A stretch of 64,000 nt of DNA from Ephemerocybe angulata (lineage: Eukaryota; Basidiomycota; Agaricomycetes; Agaricales; Psathyrellaceae): NCBI GenBank assembly GCA_013368325.1, contig JAACJK010000006.1, positions 124,001-188,000 on the forward strand, written 5' to 3'. Every line of letters begins with the position of its first letter. Positions within the stretch are counted from its first letter, which is position 1. The notes under the pieces are model-generated. The model did not search any database, was not told the origin of the DNA, and saw nothing but the letters and a program-made list of their open reading frames with translations. A program made the translations under genes and the position numbers. Of this stretch, positions 34,756-46,086 are shown in pieces.

Positions 34756-35854
34756 ATGGTCAACCAAGCCAACACCAGCTCTGAGGGTGTCGCGACCATC
34801 AATCGCGTCGCTATCTCTCCAGCGCTGTTGAGGCTCCTTGGCTCTTTGATCCGTGCTATTGATGATCGTATGTTCTACCCTTATGTCTCCAGCACTGTGC
34901 AACCTCACCCTTGGACAATTAGGCCACCTCATCTTGGATTCTTTCGTCCGTCCTGGTGACGACGAACATGGTATGTGTTACGATTTGTTTCATGCCCGAT
35001 ATTCTGAGATAACCCGCTATTTAGAACTCAGCACTTGCGCTAGGTGCAGGGGAACCGGCATCGTCACTGCACCCATCAGCGTAAGCGATTTCGAGGATGA
35101 GGAGTTCGATCAAGTCTCCCCTCCCCCTAGCACTGGTATGTACTCTTCTTTATTAATCACAGTTACCTTCCATCATATATGCTGACAGATGATGCAGCCC
35201 CTTCTTCTGCTGCTCCTGCTCCCAGCGCTCCCGTGGCCGCTGTCGTGGCTGGAACCACTCACGCCGCCCCTGGTGCCACTCCCGCTGCTGCTGTGGTTGT
35301 TGGACCCTCTCCCGCCGCCGCTGGTCCCATTCCCGCCGCCGCCGCCACCGTTGTGGCTGGACCCAGCCCCATCGCCGCTACTTTGGTGGGGACCGCTCCT
35401 GCCGCCCCTCCCGCCGCGCCTGTGGGGATCGCTCCTGCCGCCCCTCCCGCCGCGCCTATCGAAGTTCCTGCGCCGATCGCACCGACTCCCGGCTTCCACT
35501 CCTTGGGTCCTAATGTTCCTCCCCCTGCACCCGAATCTGCGGTTTACGCCGGCAACGGCTGTATGTACCCTTTCACGGATAGAGTGCTACATTTGGTAAC
35601 TAACTCTCTCGTTTACTCACAGGCGAACGCTACTACACGGTTACCCGCGGAATTAGAGTTGGGGTCTTCGGCGACTGGTGGGTGTATCCCAACTTCCTGC
35701 CTTCTAGCAATTTTTCTGATGCCTAAATAGGATGAGTACCTCTCCTTTTGTCACCGGTGTCCCCGCTGCTAGCTTCACCCGGCACCGCTCTCTCATTGCT
35801 GCGTACGAGGCTTATGTCACAGCCCATGGTAGGGGTTTCGTTACGCATGCTTAG
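34756..35854 (+). CDS. Viroplasmin/RNase H1 N-domain protein, 283 aa, element B cargo
   Basis: Exons: 34756-34867, 34893-34970, 35025-35135, 35189-35560, 35623-35677 and 35731-35854. The C-terminus reads ERYYTVTRGIRVGVFGDW, then a Ser/Pro-Phe-Val-Thr-Gly stretch and ASFTRHRSLIAAYEAYV. This is the caulimovirus-viroplasmin/RNase H1 N-terminal fold (Y-x-V-x-x-G-x-x-x-G-[IV]-[FY]-x-x-W), known in RNase H1 to bind RNA:DNA hybrids. The middle is a long Ala/Pro/Val tract, probably disordered. A CARCRGTG motif sits near residue 70. No RNase H catalytic domain follows. It may bind nucleic acid during element activity. Confidence 0.75.
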
Positions 35855-37357
35855 ACGTCTACCTACCATCACCTCCCTCACCGCTCGCCGCTACTTACTT
35901 ACCCCTTCTTGCTCGAGGCGATGGTATCTCCCCTGCTCTCGTCTTCTGTCTCGTGTGTCGCATCGCTCGCTCTCTTTCGACTTAGTTCTCCCAACTTACT
36001 TGATACCCTGTAACGCAAAAAAATCTCTGTTAAGTTCTGAATCCCCGGACAATATATCTCCCGTTGTTTCTACGTAATATGCATGAGAGGAAGCAGAAGA
36101 AGTGCGCCCAAATCTGTAACTGAAGTCCCTAAGTCGTTCCCAAGAATCACGCTGAAGGCCAGTCAGTGCTCGTGGTATGGAGGTCTTTGGCCTCTGAAAT
36201 CCAGAGTTCTATATGAAGATATCTCAATAATTCGCTATGTGAGCAATAGGTATGTCAAAGGGACAGGCTGAGTAGACGCCGATACCACAATCCAGCCGCC
36301 GGCAGCATCGCGGCCAAGTGCACGTTCGGCAATTGCCGAATTGGACTTAGTCGAATTCAGGTGTGTCGCGAAACGACAAACAGTTGAAAGTGCAGGGCAA
36401 ATCTTGAATGCGACACAGATATCTACTTATACATAGTAACAGAAACCCTACCTCACGTCTGCTAGGATTAGAATGATTGTATATGCCTATATCTGCCTGG
36501 ATATTGACTGATTGGTACGCCTGCGGTGATCAGCAGCGTGAGGAGGTTGCTTTCGCATCGGACTCCATCCACGGCCTAGAAAAGGGTAATAGAGGGCTAG
36601 GTGGCTTAAATTTAAAGCTATGGGGCAGTATAAGCCTCGCGATATTTGTTATTAGCGCTTACCTGAGTGTACTCTTTATGTTTCTGGAATAAAACATAAA
36701 ACACTCCCAGACTGTTCTGAACAGAAGCTCTCCACCTCCCAAAGAGCTCAGCATGTATATTAAATGTCTCTCCGATGTTTGAGATACCTGGGTACCTCGG
36801 TAGTAGATAGATAAAAATGAGTTAGACGGAAATGTTGCAGACGCTTAAGAGTTTCACTGTAAGAACTCGCTGTGGAATGCCTACTTTCAAGACCACCACA
36901 AATAAATCATTGCTACTTATGTACATTGTAAGATCGGATTAGAGCATACGTGTTAGATATTCCTCCCGCACTCATATCCCTTATCGGTATACTCAGCCCT
37001 CAGAAATCGACACATCTATGTCGAGCTTTCAGTCACAGCAGTTCTATTCGCACTCCCATTGGCTAGATGATATCCCTGGAAGGGCGGAGAGATCACAGAT
37101 TGCACCCATATGTAGCTACTGATCGCCAAAGCAAGATCCAATCCACGATCCATCAAAGTTCTGACAACTTCCTTCCTTCACCGTACCCGCGCGCCACAAT
37201 GCCTAAGGGTGGGCTACAAGTAGTCGTGTTTCGCTGGCTTCGTTTCGCAGTCTCCAACCCAGAGCCCCCAAATATCAGCCAGCTGTGAGTACATGCGCGT
37301 TCAGGCCCGTAGCACCCCTCGCCAGCGACGACTGACTCGGTATCTTCTTCTCCAGCC
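35855..37357. other. Gene-poor spacer inside element B
   Basis: 1.5 kb with only short unsupported frames. I see no repeats of the end motif and no recognisable gene. Confidence 0.5.
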
Positions 37358-37852
37358 ATGCCAACTGTCCATACCGATTGGACCATTCCTCAAGAGTGCG
37401 ACCTGATCATTGGCGCGCTTGAATACATAGAAGTCCTCGTGGTCGACGGGGACCTAAAAGCCTTTTGGCTGCTCTACCTCACGCGCTGGTTCCTCAACTA
37501 TCCTCAGTATTTTCGCGCCTCCAGCACTCCGTCGTATCGCCATTGGGTTCTCCGGGACAAGGTCGCTGTATGTCCCCACCCTTACCTCCCGTTCTCCCAA
37601 ACTTGCTTCTTGATCACCTCACTGACTCACGGTTTATTCTAGTCGATTCGCTCCGCTATACGGCGCCTTGCCGGTCGATATAACTCCGGCGGAATCCGAC
37701 GTCCAGCTACCCTCGTTATGTACAACCGCACGGTCCGCAATCTGAAGTCAGACCTCGCGCTGAAGCTTGACACCCTGACCGACCTTGCCGCGTATACTGA
37801 CCGCGCCTTTCCCGTCTCCCTTCGTAGCTTGATCGATCTCTTGTATAGATAG
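37358..37852 (+). CDS. Unknown 139-aa cargo protein of element B
   Basis: Two equal exons (37358-37567, 37643-37852), donor gtatgt and acceptor ctag. The first half is acidic with aromatic helices (DLIIGALEYIEVLVVDGDLKA, WLLYLTRWFLNYPQYF). The second half is basic and helical (SIRSAIRRLAGRY, RTVRNLKSDLALKLDTL). No domain is recognised. It keeps a clean frame inside the transposon. Confidence 0.5.
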
Positions 37853-38499
37853 GCCAAATATATCCCGGCTATCGTGATGCGAGTCTCGAGTACCCCGTCC
37901 CATGCAGTCCCCTAGTTACACGAGCCGTTGGACTTGCTTCTGCCATGACGCACCTTGAGCTCAAGAAAATCTGCGCAGTAGATAGACAGAATAATATAAT
38001 TTATCTTAGGCGCGAGTGTATTGCGTACACACCGGTCTCCAGCTTCCCAACTGATTGTCCTTACGAAGCGTTAATTTAAATCGAGATCTCTGGCCTTCCG
38101 TGAGCCTAATCCGTGCTCCGCACGAATTAGGCGCTGGACTTGTGATCTCTTGGGTCAAGCACGAGAATCCCGCTCCACTGGCGGCTATTTGTGATACCCA
38201 TGCATTAAACAAGAAGGGCGATCTCAGGTATATTCTGATACATCACTATGACAGGACGAGGTCTCCGTACCGATTGATCTGAAAAATGGGCGCCTCAGAA
38301 GGTAGGAGCGGGTGTTCGAGTTGGGGCTTGACTCACGTCCTGTCTCTCCTTCTGTAAATCCTCGTATCCATCGAAACTGCTGCTAGGAATGACCAGAAGT
38401 TCTGCGAGAGCCCTGGGTCTGCATATATAGCGCACCAGGGTAGCCCAGTAACTCCAACATTCGCCTCACGAGCCCACCAAGTTTAACACCCCATCAACA

Positions 38500-39047
38500 A
38501 TGTCCATCCAAATTAAGCAGGTGAGTCCATGCTTCTCTCCACAGCCTTCCTCTCCCATCGGACGCTTATCTGACGGCCCGAACAGCACAGCGACAACCCC
38601 TACCCACCCTTCAACATGCAGAAGACGGCATACATGAAGCAGAAGGTCCCTGAGTATGCGCAAGCCATCTCTGAAGGGCGCGGGGAGGAATACATCGAGC
38701 CCTTCATCGATGGCTGGCTCAAGCGATGGAAGTTCGGTGGCGAGGGGGGAATGAAAAGGGTGGGATACGAAGAGAAGCTGATGGAGGAGAGAAAGGTACG
38801 AGCGCCCACCTGACTAAAGCGTGCTGACTTAGACCATGTTCCTTTCTAGAGGATCCGTTTTGAGATGACCAGGCGCGCGAACAAAATTCTCGACAAGAAG
38901 AGGCAGGAGGAACAGGTCAAAACGGCTATTGCTTTCTGCAACGCCTACAAGGAGTGGCTCACTTACCATGACTCCTTCACGTGTCTCATCCCCGCCTGTA
39001 GAATCTGCTCGCAGAAGGACGATATGTTCGGTAGTCGTTACATCTGA
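38500..39047 (+). CDS. Unknown 142-aa cargo protein of element B
   Basis: Three exons: 38500-38520 (only MSIQIKQ), 38586-38795 and 38850-39047. A TATATA sequence lies near 38424. The protein is highly charged and helical (MKQKVPEYAQAISEGRGEEY, FIDGWLKRWKFG, NKILDKKRQEEQVKTAIAF) and ends with CLIPACRICSQKDDMF, a Cys pattern that might hold a metal. It ends 18 bp before the convergent gene at 39066. No family is recognised. Confidence 0.55.
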
Positions 39048-39065
39048 TTCCGCCGGTCCCGGCTA

Positions 39066-39820
39066 TCATTGGTACTTGCCGAGTTTCCATGTGCGCTCCG
39101 TTAGTGTACGTAATAGAAAGTCTCGGCCCAACTTCAACTCTCTCAACTCCTCCGCCACATCCACCATCCTGCGCGCTGTCCACAACTGATTCTGAGTCAC
39201 AATTGCACCTATCGAAGATATCTCCGCCTCGTTGGACTGCGCCTGCTCAACTGTGATTTGCGTGAGGCGCCGAAAGCGTTCTTCAAGTGACCCATACTCA
39301 TTCCATATCTCTTCCCGCAGCGTGGCCTCAGAGAACCCCCGCAGTGCGGCAACGCGAGAACTCAGGGCGCTGCTATATCGGTGCGTCATATAGCCATGAA
39401 GGGCAGCTCCCACTTGCGGCCACGAGTCGGCGAAGCTCTCAAGGGAGGTGACTGATTCGGGGTATGGGGGCAGGCCGATCATCGCTTCGAAATCTTCTTC
39501 TTCAACTTCCACGGCATCGAGCACGAGGAGGTCGTCTCCCTCTGCAAATCGAACGAAGGTGGACCGGTAGGCTGGATCGGACAGTTCCGCTTCGGCTAGA
39601 TCCAGAACTTGTTGGGATGGGACAGGCGGCTTCTTTCTTTTGAGGTAAGCCCTCCTGTTCTGTTTGCTACGAGCTGCTGCTGAGCTAGAATGTGTCAATT
39701 GCCGCATACAGGGTCTGTCTAATAGAGAACCCACCTGGGATCTTGATTACGGATAGCACGTTGGTCTCGCTGGGCAGCAGCCTTCGCTTCCAAGGTGAAA
39801 TAGAGTGCACGTCGTCCCAT
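39066..39820 (-). CDS. Basic-N-terminus helical cargo protein, 234 aa
   Basis: Exons 39820-39735 and 39684-39066 (donor gtgggt, acceptor ctag). It begins MGRRALYFTLEAKAAAQRDQ and continues with ARSKQNRRAYLKRKK, an Arg/Lys-rich helix like a bZIP-type basic region. The MGRR-LY opening is familiar from many uncharacterised mushroom proteins. The rest is helical with coiled-coil character (SLEERFRRLTQITVEQAQ, ARRMVDVAEELRELKL). It may bind DNA, for example the element ends, but this is inference. It shares a divergent promoter with the transposase gene. Confidence 0.6.
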
Positions 39821-39855
39821 GGACTATGCTGGGCTGCTAGACACCAGACCTTTGG

Positions 39856-39893
39856 ATTTATAGCCTTGTACGTCGTACTGGCCTGCTATAAAT
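39856..39893. promoter_or_regulatory. Back-to-back TATA boxes of a divergent promoter
   Basis: TATAAAT on the minus strand (39862-39856) serves the gene starting at 39820. TATAAAT on the plus strand (39887-39893) serves the transposase at 39950. Only 24 bp separate them, so the basic protein and the transposase are probably expressed together. Confidence 0.5.
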
Positions 39894-39949
39894 TGGTTCA
39901 AGACGCGGGATCCAGATAGTGAGTCGATCCCTGACCAGCCCTTCCCAAC

Positions 39950-42900
39950 ATGTCCAAGCCAGCGAAGTCCAGGAAGCGGAAGATCAAGATCATGAGCTCC
40001 ACTCCCTTGGAAACGCTACGACCATCGGCTCCTTCGACCTCTGCTCAGAACATTGAGATAACTAACTTTAAGCGGCTTTCGACTGGCAACCTGAGGATTG
40101 TCTCGAATAAGATGCACACCCTCGACCTCGACGGCGTCGAAGAGGATCCGCCGCCGGTTGCTAAGATTCGGACAGCGGAAGAAATACTGAGCAGCTGGGA
40201 GGAGAATACGGAACTGAATGGCTGGGATAGAAGCTACTACGAGAGCTTCATTGATCAAGAAGAGACTCCCCCATCTGTTCAGGGTGCCGACGCACGGAAT
40301 CGACCCAAAGGGGAGGGAGTGGGTCATGTTTCTTCGATTGATGCCTACAGGATGCTGATATCCACACTACTTACTAGGATGCTGTCATTCACGAGTGGAC
40401 GAAACAGATTGATGAATACCTTCGGATTCTACTGACACTGGAAGGGCGAGGAAAGAACCCGCCCGAGGTGTGTACACGGTGTCCATTGGCCGAAGAGACT
40501 TTACGGTCAGTAGCGCAGTACCGATGCACCGTTTGTGACAACCTCGGGCTCCTGTGCGGCGAGTGCATGCGGGACTCCCATCAGCACCTCCCTTTACATC
40601 GTATTCAGGTGAGTAGCATGACTTTCCTCGTATACCAGCTACTAATTGTTCTCAGTCATGGAATGGCAATTTTTTTGTCAAGTCATCCTTGAAATCCTTA
40701 GGAGTTCGAATCCAGCTTGGCCACCCACCTGGGGAGATATGTCCATTACCGGACCGAACCTGGGGCGACGACTTCGTAATAATCGACTGCGACGCCGTCC
40801 ACCTTGTCGGGCTCGACTATTGTCGCTGCGGTGCCACGGCTAAGTCCCAAGTGGAACAACTCCTTGAAAGGCGGCTCTATCCGGCTACCATCGAGAATCC
40901 GAAGAGTGCCGCTACCTTCAGGGTTCTCGAAGTATTCGAGATTCTCCAATACGAGTCTAAAGTCTCACCGTTCGAGTTATGGAAGGCACTTTCGCGACTT
41001 ACCGACAACACAGGCTTGAGCCCTGCAAAGGTAATTCATTCATTGTTTCTATATACGAGGTTAGCAACTAATTTGGTCGTACAGGATCGATACCCAAGCT
41101 TCTTGAGGATGGTCCATGAATGGCGCCATCTGAAACTCCTGAAGCGGCATGCGCGCGGGCATGATCCTCTTCGCACATCCGCGCAGACAAATCTGGGTGA
41201 ATGTGCGCTTCTCTGTCCTGCATGTCCCCACCCGAACATCAATATGCCTGATGACTGGGAAAACGAGAGTCAGGCGTTGAGGTATGTTCCATTTGAAACT
41301 TCCTTGGGAAATATTCGAGATATATTACTTCTTCTAGGTATATTCATGCCTTGAACTTGGCGCTTGATGCGTGTTTCCGTCTACGACGGAAGGACGTCTC
41401 AAGCGAAGCAGCGGATCCTGGACTTAGCAGAGGATTCTCCTACTACGTGGAGAATCAGCAGTTCGAGAAATACCTCGAAGCGCATGCGGATGAAGTCGAA
41501 CCCAAAAGTGACTGCTCGCGGCACGACGCGGTCAATCTCGCAGACGTGACCCCTGGCCAGGGCTATGCTTCTTCCGGGGCAGCAACGGTGGAGTGTGCGC
41601 GGCACAACATGAAGCGCCCTTCCGCTGTGTGCGATTTACAAAAGGGGGAGAGGTATGTTTTCACGAATTGGGGACAGAAGCCGTGCTAATTTTATCTAGA
41701 TACTGCAACATGGATTATATCCTTCACTTTGGACTCATGATCTTCGGCCTCAGCCTGCTCAGGACGTTCATAATTTCATATGACATCGCCTGTCAATGGT
41801 CGAAGCACCTACTTGCCCGTTTATTGCTGATGGATGAGAAGCGGGAGTCACCGCTTCTCAAGGCGGATACTCAGATTCGGTTTGTTGTCCCCAAATTCCA
41901 CCTCCCAGCCCATGTTCCACCATGTCAAACGAAGTACGCGTTTATGTTCACCCCTGGGGGCGGCCTTGGAGATGGAGAAGCTCCCGAGCGTGGATGGGGG
42001 GATGCGAATCCACTGGCAACGAGTACGCGGGAGATGGGGCCGGGAACACGCCGTGATACATTAGATTACAACTTTGGCGACTACAATTGGCGCAAGATCG
42101 TAGATCTCGGTACGTCGTTCTAATTTTGCACGGGTGACTCTACACAAAGCTGACCGACTATATCAGGGAACTCGTTAGCGAAGAAGATGGACAACACCGT
42201 CTCCAAGGTAGCGGAGCACACAATTGCGCACCAAGAATTAGAAGCTACTCTAGATGAAGGGAAGCTGGCCTCATGGAAAGCAGCTGCTGAAGCCTGGGAG
42301 GAGGATCCCTCGAAGCCCAACCCCTTCGAATCACTGGTGATTGCGCCCAAGCAAGACGCTACTCGAAAGGCCCTTGCAGCTGTGGAGGCCATCGAAATCG
42401 CACGGGGGAAGGATTTTTCTCTCTGTCCTGATGTGTCTCCGAGCGTGTTGATATCCCGAGGAATGGACTTGGAAGCAGACCAGTACGTATCTGTCAGTCT
42501 ACCGGGATGCACGGCGTACTGACAATTTATCCATAGACGTGCTCTGAGGGCGGAAATGAAGCAAGTCTGGACTCATTCGCGTGACCGCGAACTCACACGA
42601 GTTCAACTTCGTTCCAACGCTTTGGTGAGGAAGATCGAAGCTTGGTATTCCATCCTCCAGCTCTATATCCCCGCCACTGTGACTCTACGACAGCAATCCA
42701 CGGGAACGACCAGTATCCGCCCGTATGACCTCCCTCTTTGGCTTCCTTCCCAGATCGGGAAGAAAGCTCCCGTCGACGGCCGACTGATAGAAATTGAATA
42801 CGAGCTCCGCAACGCTCAGGCTCAGGAAGCTTTGACTACCCTACGGCGCTTCCTTCAACGGCGTACCACTGTTTGGGACCTCAAGGATCGTCATCTGCGG

Positions 42901-43690
42901 GGCCAAGGGCCGAATACGAAGGCGCTTACACTTCTGGACAGTATTCAAGACCGCATCAAGACCGCACGGGATGAATATCGGCAAGCACGTACTGCCTTGC
43001 TCTCCCTTGCGATTCTCCTGGGGAAGCCCGGTGTTGACAAGATATTCTTGCCGTTGGAGGATAGCGACATTAGGTCCATGGCGCGCATCGAGTGGGATGA
43101 AGATAGTATCACGACAAACGAAACAAACAGAACGCTCTCTTGGATTTGGAGACACTCGGGAGCAGCATCTGATAATCGGACGGATTGGGAAGAAGAAAGT
43201 ACGTATTTACACATTGACGTTTCTGGGGGTATATGCTTAATTAATCTCCATAGCAATCAAGGTGGAGTGGGCTAAATCCCGAGCGCGTGCATGCAGGTAT
43301 AATGAAGAAATCAACATCGTCAAGGAGGAAATGAAACGCACTTCGCGTTTCATGTCTTGGAAGGAGAAGAAATGGGTCGAGCATGGTTCAGCAAAACAGG
43401 AACACGCGAAAGCCAATGGACTTCCGGATATCCCAGACGAATACGCGGAAGGCCTTCGTGCATACGCCCTGCGTCAGGCCGCCTTATGCAGCGGGCTCCG
43501 AAGGCGCTTTGAACACACGTGGGAGCCTGTTGATCGCTCAATTGAGGCAGCCAAGAACGAGATAGCTGACCCAAGCCTCTACTATGCGAGGAGAGATCGG
43601 GAGAGTGTTGCATCAGGGATTGAGCCTGTTGACTCTGCACAGGAGGTTCAAAATGGGCCGACCTCACCAGACGACATGGACCTGTCTTAG
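39950..43690 (+). CDS. KDZ transposase, CxC2 type, 1103 aa
   Basis: Exons: 39950-40318, 40378-40608, 40656-41030, 41085-41281, 41338-41652, 41700-42109, 42167-42482, 42537-43198 and 43254-43690. After a basic N-terminus comes the CxC2 cysteine cluster (CTRCP, RCTVCDNLGLLCGECMRDSH, about residues 155-195). The RNase-H-like core shows SYDIACQW (Asp about 523), KFHLPAHVPPC, GDGEAPERGWG (Asp about 586, Glu about 591) and STREMGPGTRRDTLD with FGDYNWRKI. These are the hallmarks of KDZ transposases and their catalytic acidic residues. Helical C-terminal extensions follow. The frame is fully intact over nine exons, so it may be functional. Confidence 0.9.
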
Positions 43691-43811
43691 GTTAGAATAG
43701 TGTGAATATAATGTATTACTGAAATTAGATGAAAGCCGAGAAGTGCGAGTACTTATATAACACCGCCGATGTCAACAGTTAAGCGCCCGTTGCCTCTTTG
43801 GGTGCTAGAAT

Positions 43812-44518
43812 TTATGAAGCATTACATGTTCGATATAACTTTACGGCACGTTCAGTTCGGACAAGAAGTCCGGGTGCCCTTAACCCTTGTCTCCTCGGCG
43901 GTTCCATTCGGTGTGGCTTCTTGCTCGCCGACCTTGACGTTCTTGCAGTGCTCGAGGCGGGGCGGATGGCTGCTGGGAGGGCGGGGCGGATGGATTGTGG
44001 GAGGGCTTGCGGGGGTTTAGCGGCGGTGCTTAGGTATGTTGGTGGTTGAAGGATCGGCAAGTCAAAGCTGCAGTGGAGGGCTGATCGAAGGGCTGGTGGG
44101 AGTGTGTCAGAAATGAAGTATCTAGAGAAATAAATTAACTTTGAGGAGAGCAGTGAACTTGGACATGCACTTACAACGCACGTTGAACATCCCCCCTAGT
44201 GATATCGGCCCCCTCCCAAGCCGGTGCGGTGTCGTCAATCTCGATGGTGTTCGGAAAAACCCAGCCACTTCGATCGTCCTCGCTGTCATCATCGTCACTT
44301 TCGTCGTCCTCCACACTACTATACTCGCCGCGCTCGTGCCTTGCTTCCCTCGCTTTTTGTTCCTTCTCCTCCCGCTTTTTACTTTCCTCGTCTTCCTCCC
44401 TCAACCACTTCCAGTAGGCCTCCGAGCTCGTCCATACCTTCACAGAGTTTCCCCAGCAGTCGTCAATTTCATAGTACCCTGGGTCTTGTCGCGCCGTCGA
44501 TTTGCGACGAGAAGGCAT
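43812..44518 (-). CDS. Unknown acidic/basic cargo protein, 217 aa
   Basis: Exons 44518-44175 and 44121-43812 (donor gtaagt, acceptor ctag). The N-terminal half is charged, with EAYWKWLREEDEESKKREEK and a run of Asp/Ser (SSVEDDESDDDD). The C-terminal half is Pro/Ala/Arg-rich with repeated SIRP/AIRPA text. It lies at the right end of element B, next to the ATGCAT array, and points toward the transposase. No known domain is seen. Confidence 0.5.
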
Positions 44519-44579
44519 GGAGGTTGAAGGAAGGGTTTCTAATAGGGTGATCTGGTCGCCTGCGTTGGTTAATCTGGTC

Positions 44580-45795
44580 TCTAATGCATTACGAGCTATT
44601 GGGTGAGCGCCAGCATATAATGCATCGAGAAAGCCTATGATGCATTAGACCTGGGAGGCGAGAGCGGAAATCATTAATCAGCGACTGGGGACCTGTAATG
44701 CAACAGTTCTCAAATGTTTGTATGAAAAGTAATACATTAAGCTTGCTAAATGTTTCGATTAATGCATTAAAGAGATGGAGAGCCGTTCGGGAAGGAGGGG
44801 GAAGCGAGCGGCGACTGCATGGCCCGTAATGCATCAGCCCTCAAGCCCGTGTACAATAATTAATGCATTAAACATCCCTGAGAGAGGGGGAAGCGAGCTC
44901 GGAGGCTCGGCGATCGCACGCATAGGTCTACCCAGTAATGCATCACTTCCACACCAAGGCTTGATGCATCAAGCCATGGGGTTGCTGTATACTTAATGCA
45001 TTGTGAGTGGAGATCGAAGAAGCTATTTTCAGGAGCGGCGACTGCATGGCCCGTAATGCATCAGCCCTCAAGCCCGTGTACAATAATTAATGCATTAAAC
45101 ATCCCTGAGAGAGGGGGAAGCGAGCTCGGAGGCTCGGCGATCGCACGCATAGGTCTACCCAGTAATGCATCACTTCCACACCAAGGCTTGATGCATCAAG
45201 CCATGGGGTTGCTGTATACTTAATGCATTGTGAGTGGAGATCGAAGAAGCTATTTTCAGCGCCTACGGAGGATAGAGGAGGTACGGAAAGCTGCTTATTA
45301 GGCATGGATGCGGACTTTCCTGGCCGATTTCCTATAATCCTTGAAGCGAATAACGGTTCCGTGCCTAAAACTCCCTGTAGCATGGAGAGCTGGGAACTGA
45401 AGAGGAATCTGTCAGGGGAAGGTCGCCAAAGCACGCCAGTGGGTACGCAAGCCCCTATCCCCCATATGAACGGTGATAGGAACACCAATCAGCTTCCTCT
45501 CTTGACCTGGCAGATCCTGTCAAAGCTAGAAGGAGGTAGGGAAGCACATCAAGAAGTCGTGGACGCCCTGCCCAAAATGGTGGGTCGAGGCGGGAGTGAT
45601 GGCGGCAGACGGGGAGCAAGCGCCAAACCTTCTGATGCATCGTTTTGAGGATGATGCTTCGAGCCCGTTTTGGTGGGCACGGGCACAGGTAAGGCTAATG
45701 CATGACGGAGGATAGCGTTGCGGGGACAACCATTATCGCTGTTAATGCACCTCGCGGCAGACATTGATGATCGACATATAATGCACAACTGGGGC
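44580..45795. repeat. Element B right subterminal ATGCAT array
   Basis: About twenty ATGCAT sites or close variants lie in 1.2 kb, many as TAATGCAT or TGATGCATCA, mirroring the left end. The terminal match to the left end lies at about 45760-45795. Confidence 0.75.
44806..45259. repeat. Perfect 227-bp tandem duplication
   Basis: 44806-45032 and 45033-45259 read identically by eye, each holding six ATGCAT sites. Identity implies a recent duplication. It raises the number of motif sites at this end. Confidence 0.9.
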
Positions 45796-46086
45796 AGATA
45801 CAGGTGGTAGATAGGGAACCCCTGTCACAGGGGGAATGTGTCCCCGCGGAGCTCGGGTTATATGAGTCCCAAGACAATGGAAGCAACCAAGGGCTACTAC
45901 CTGCGACTCCAATGACCACAATCCGAACAATACGGGCACGGAAGTAGGCAAATTAGTCGTCACTTTGTGAAGTTCGCTCCTCAAAGTTGGGAGTGCATCT
46001 ATTTGCATGTCAAAATTGGCGGGTAGATAAGACACATCCGAAGCTGGGATATCGTTGACATTCCAGCCTCAGGGATTTCAATCAGT

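Larger units (their letters stand above)
28383..45795. mobile_element. Element B: 17.4-kb KDZ DNA transposon with six cargo genes
   Basis: The left end (CAGAGTTGTGCA and GATGATCAATG near 28400-28430) and the inverted right end (CCAGTTGTGCA and GATCATCAATG near 45760-45793) match. AGATACAG lies directly outside both (28375-28382, 45796-45803) as an 8-bp target duplication. Both end regions are loaded with the palindrome ATGCAT. Inside lie an intact 1103-aa CxC2-type KDZ transposase and six other spliced genes with open frames. The terminal repeat is imperfect, so its exact limits depend mainly on the duplication. Confidence 0.7.

Noticed and set aside
35173..35499. Gly/Ser/Arg-rich minus-strand frame of 108 codons
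   Set aside because: Antisense of the Ala/Pro-rich tract of the viroplasmin-domain gene.
44775..45223. Two nearly identical 73-75 codon frames
   Set aside because: They are copies within the 227-bp tandem repeat, full of ATGCAT sites, and not a gene family.
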